DNA of 64,000 nt from Agriotes lineatus. Taxonomy: Eukaryota > Arthropoda > Insecta > Coleoptera > Elateridae. The position numbers and the translations under genes were made by a program. The stretch is from positions 1-64,000 of the forward strand of contig CALNHX010002297.1 in assembly GCA_940337035.1 (NCBI GenBank), in the 5' to 3' direction. The notes below the pieces were generated by a model. That model saw only the letters and a program-made list of their open reading frames with translations. It made no database searches and was not told the origin of the DNA. Position 1 is the stretch's first letter, and every line of letters starts with the position of its first letter. Below, piece after piece: positions 63,716-64,000 of this stretch.

Positions 63716-64000
63716 GTATGTACTATAATTTAATTATTTTATTATCATATTAATAATGTTTCTAATCAATAGTAATATAACAAGGGCTAGACATATTTAC
63801 CGATACTTTTGCACACACGAAGGGTCGAGTGCTGGTTGCAATGGAAACTGTCCCGAAGGCAGTTTTCTAAGGGAAACCAACACGATGACTCTTGGCACGG
63901 GCAAAATTATATGTGAGTGTGTCGCCTGCGTTTATATTTTGAAGATTATTACACACAGCTGTCGCATGACAAATATCATCCAATGAGAACCATCCATTTT
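63716..64000. other. Unassigned end of window
   Basis: A plus-strand frame at 63756-63986 contains FCTHEGSSAGCNGNCPEG, with several Cys, but no domain is recognised. Confidence 0.35.

Overview
The window is eukaryotic and looks like an insect nuclear genome, plausibly a beetle. It is AT-rich, has spliced genes, and carries a wide mix of arthropod transposable elements: Copia, BEL/Pao, Gypsy-type LTRs, LINEs, hAT, Tc1/mariner, piggyBac, PIF/Harbinger, a Crypton-like recombinase, Helitron-like pieces, MITEs and foldback elements. The beetle assignment is an inference from this repertoire, not a proof. No rRNA, CRISPR array or bacterial-type operon is visible.

Only two intact long reading frames stand out. 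One is a single-coding-exon C2H2 zinc-finger protein of 420 residues at 27257-28519, with a probable 5' UTR intron and an upstream short ORF; it is the best candidate for a host gene. The other is a 564-residue transposase-like protein at 4535-6229 (minus), enclosed by terminal inverted repeats and a TTA duplication. Nearly everything else that codes is a broken transposon gene.

Layout. 1-4 kb: piggyBac N-terminus, palindromic repeats, MITEs, a hAT C-terminal relic and the end of a protein-primed DNA polymerase. 4.27-7.64 kb: the transposon with the 564-residue ORF, itself carrying a TA-flanked foldback element. 8-15 kb: a SINE-like unit, a LINE split by a young Copia element with identical LTRs, and a second LINE. 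15-19.4 kb: a Gypsy-like LTR containing a hAT and a mariner. 20-21 kb: a tyrosine-recombinase relic. 21-27 kb: AT-rich DNA with long palindromes. 27-29 kb: the zinc-finger gene. 29-34.7 kb: LINE relics and a GC-rich island with 134-bp repeats. 34.9-41.1 kb: a helix-turn-helix relic, a MADF/BESS gene broken by a hAT-like insert, and a PIF/Harbinger transposase relic. 41.35-47.09 kb: a large transposon with long terminal inverted repeats, containing a solo LTR and a 12-bp-TSD LINE fragment. 47.1-51.3 kb: a Harbinger relic split by a small hAT carrying a BED-finger ORF, and a 2.1-kb hAT containing a second solo LTR. 52.5-58.9 kb: short tandem repeats, a LINE relic, and a 1.87-kb tandem duplication, each copy ending in four 118-bp units next to a Helitron-like ORF fragment. 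59-62 kb: a BEL/Pao relic interrupted by a 1.29-kb foldback. 63.3-63.7 kb: two exon-like blocks of unknown identity.

The most unusual signal is a recurrent non-coding design: a 100-220-bp imperfect palindrome with a CG-rich apex (such as CTCGTGCTATCGCACTCG), in several cases followed by a 200-300-bp tail closed by a short inverted repeat. At least ten such palindromes occur, most sharing no sequence beyond the apex style. One of them (57806-58192) is shown to be an insertion, because a near-identical copy of its flank elsewhere in the window is an empty site.
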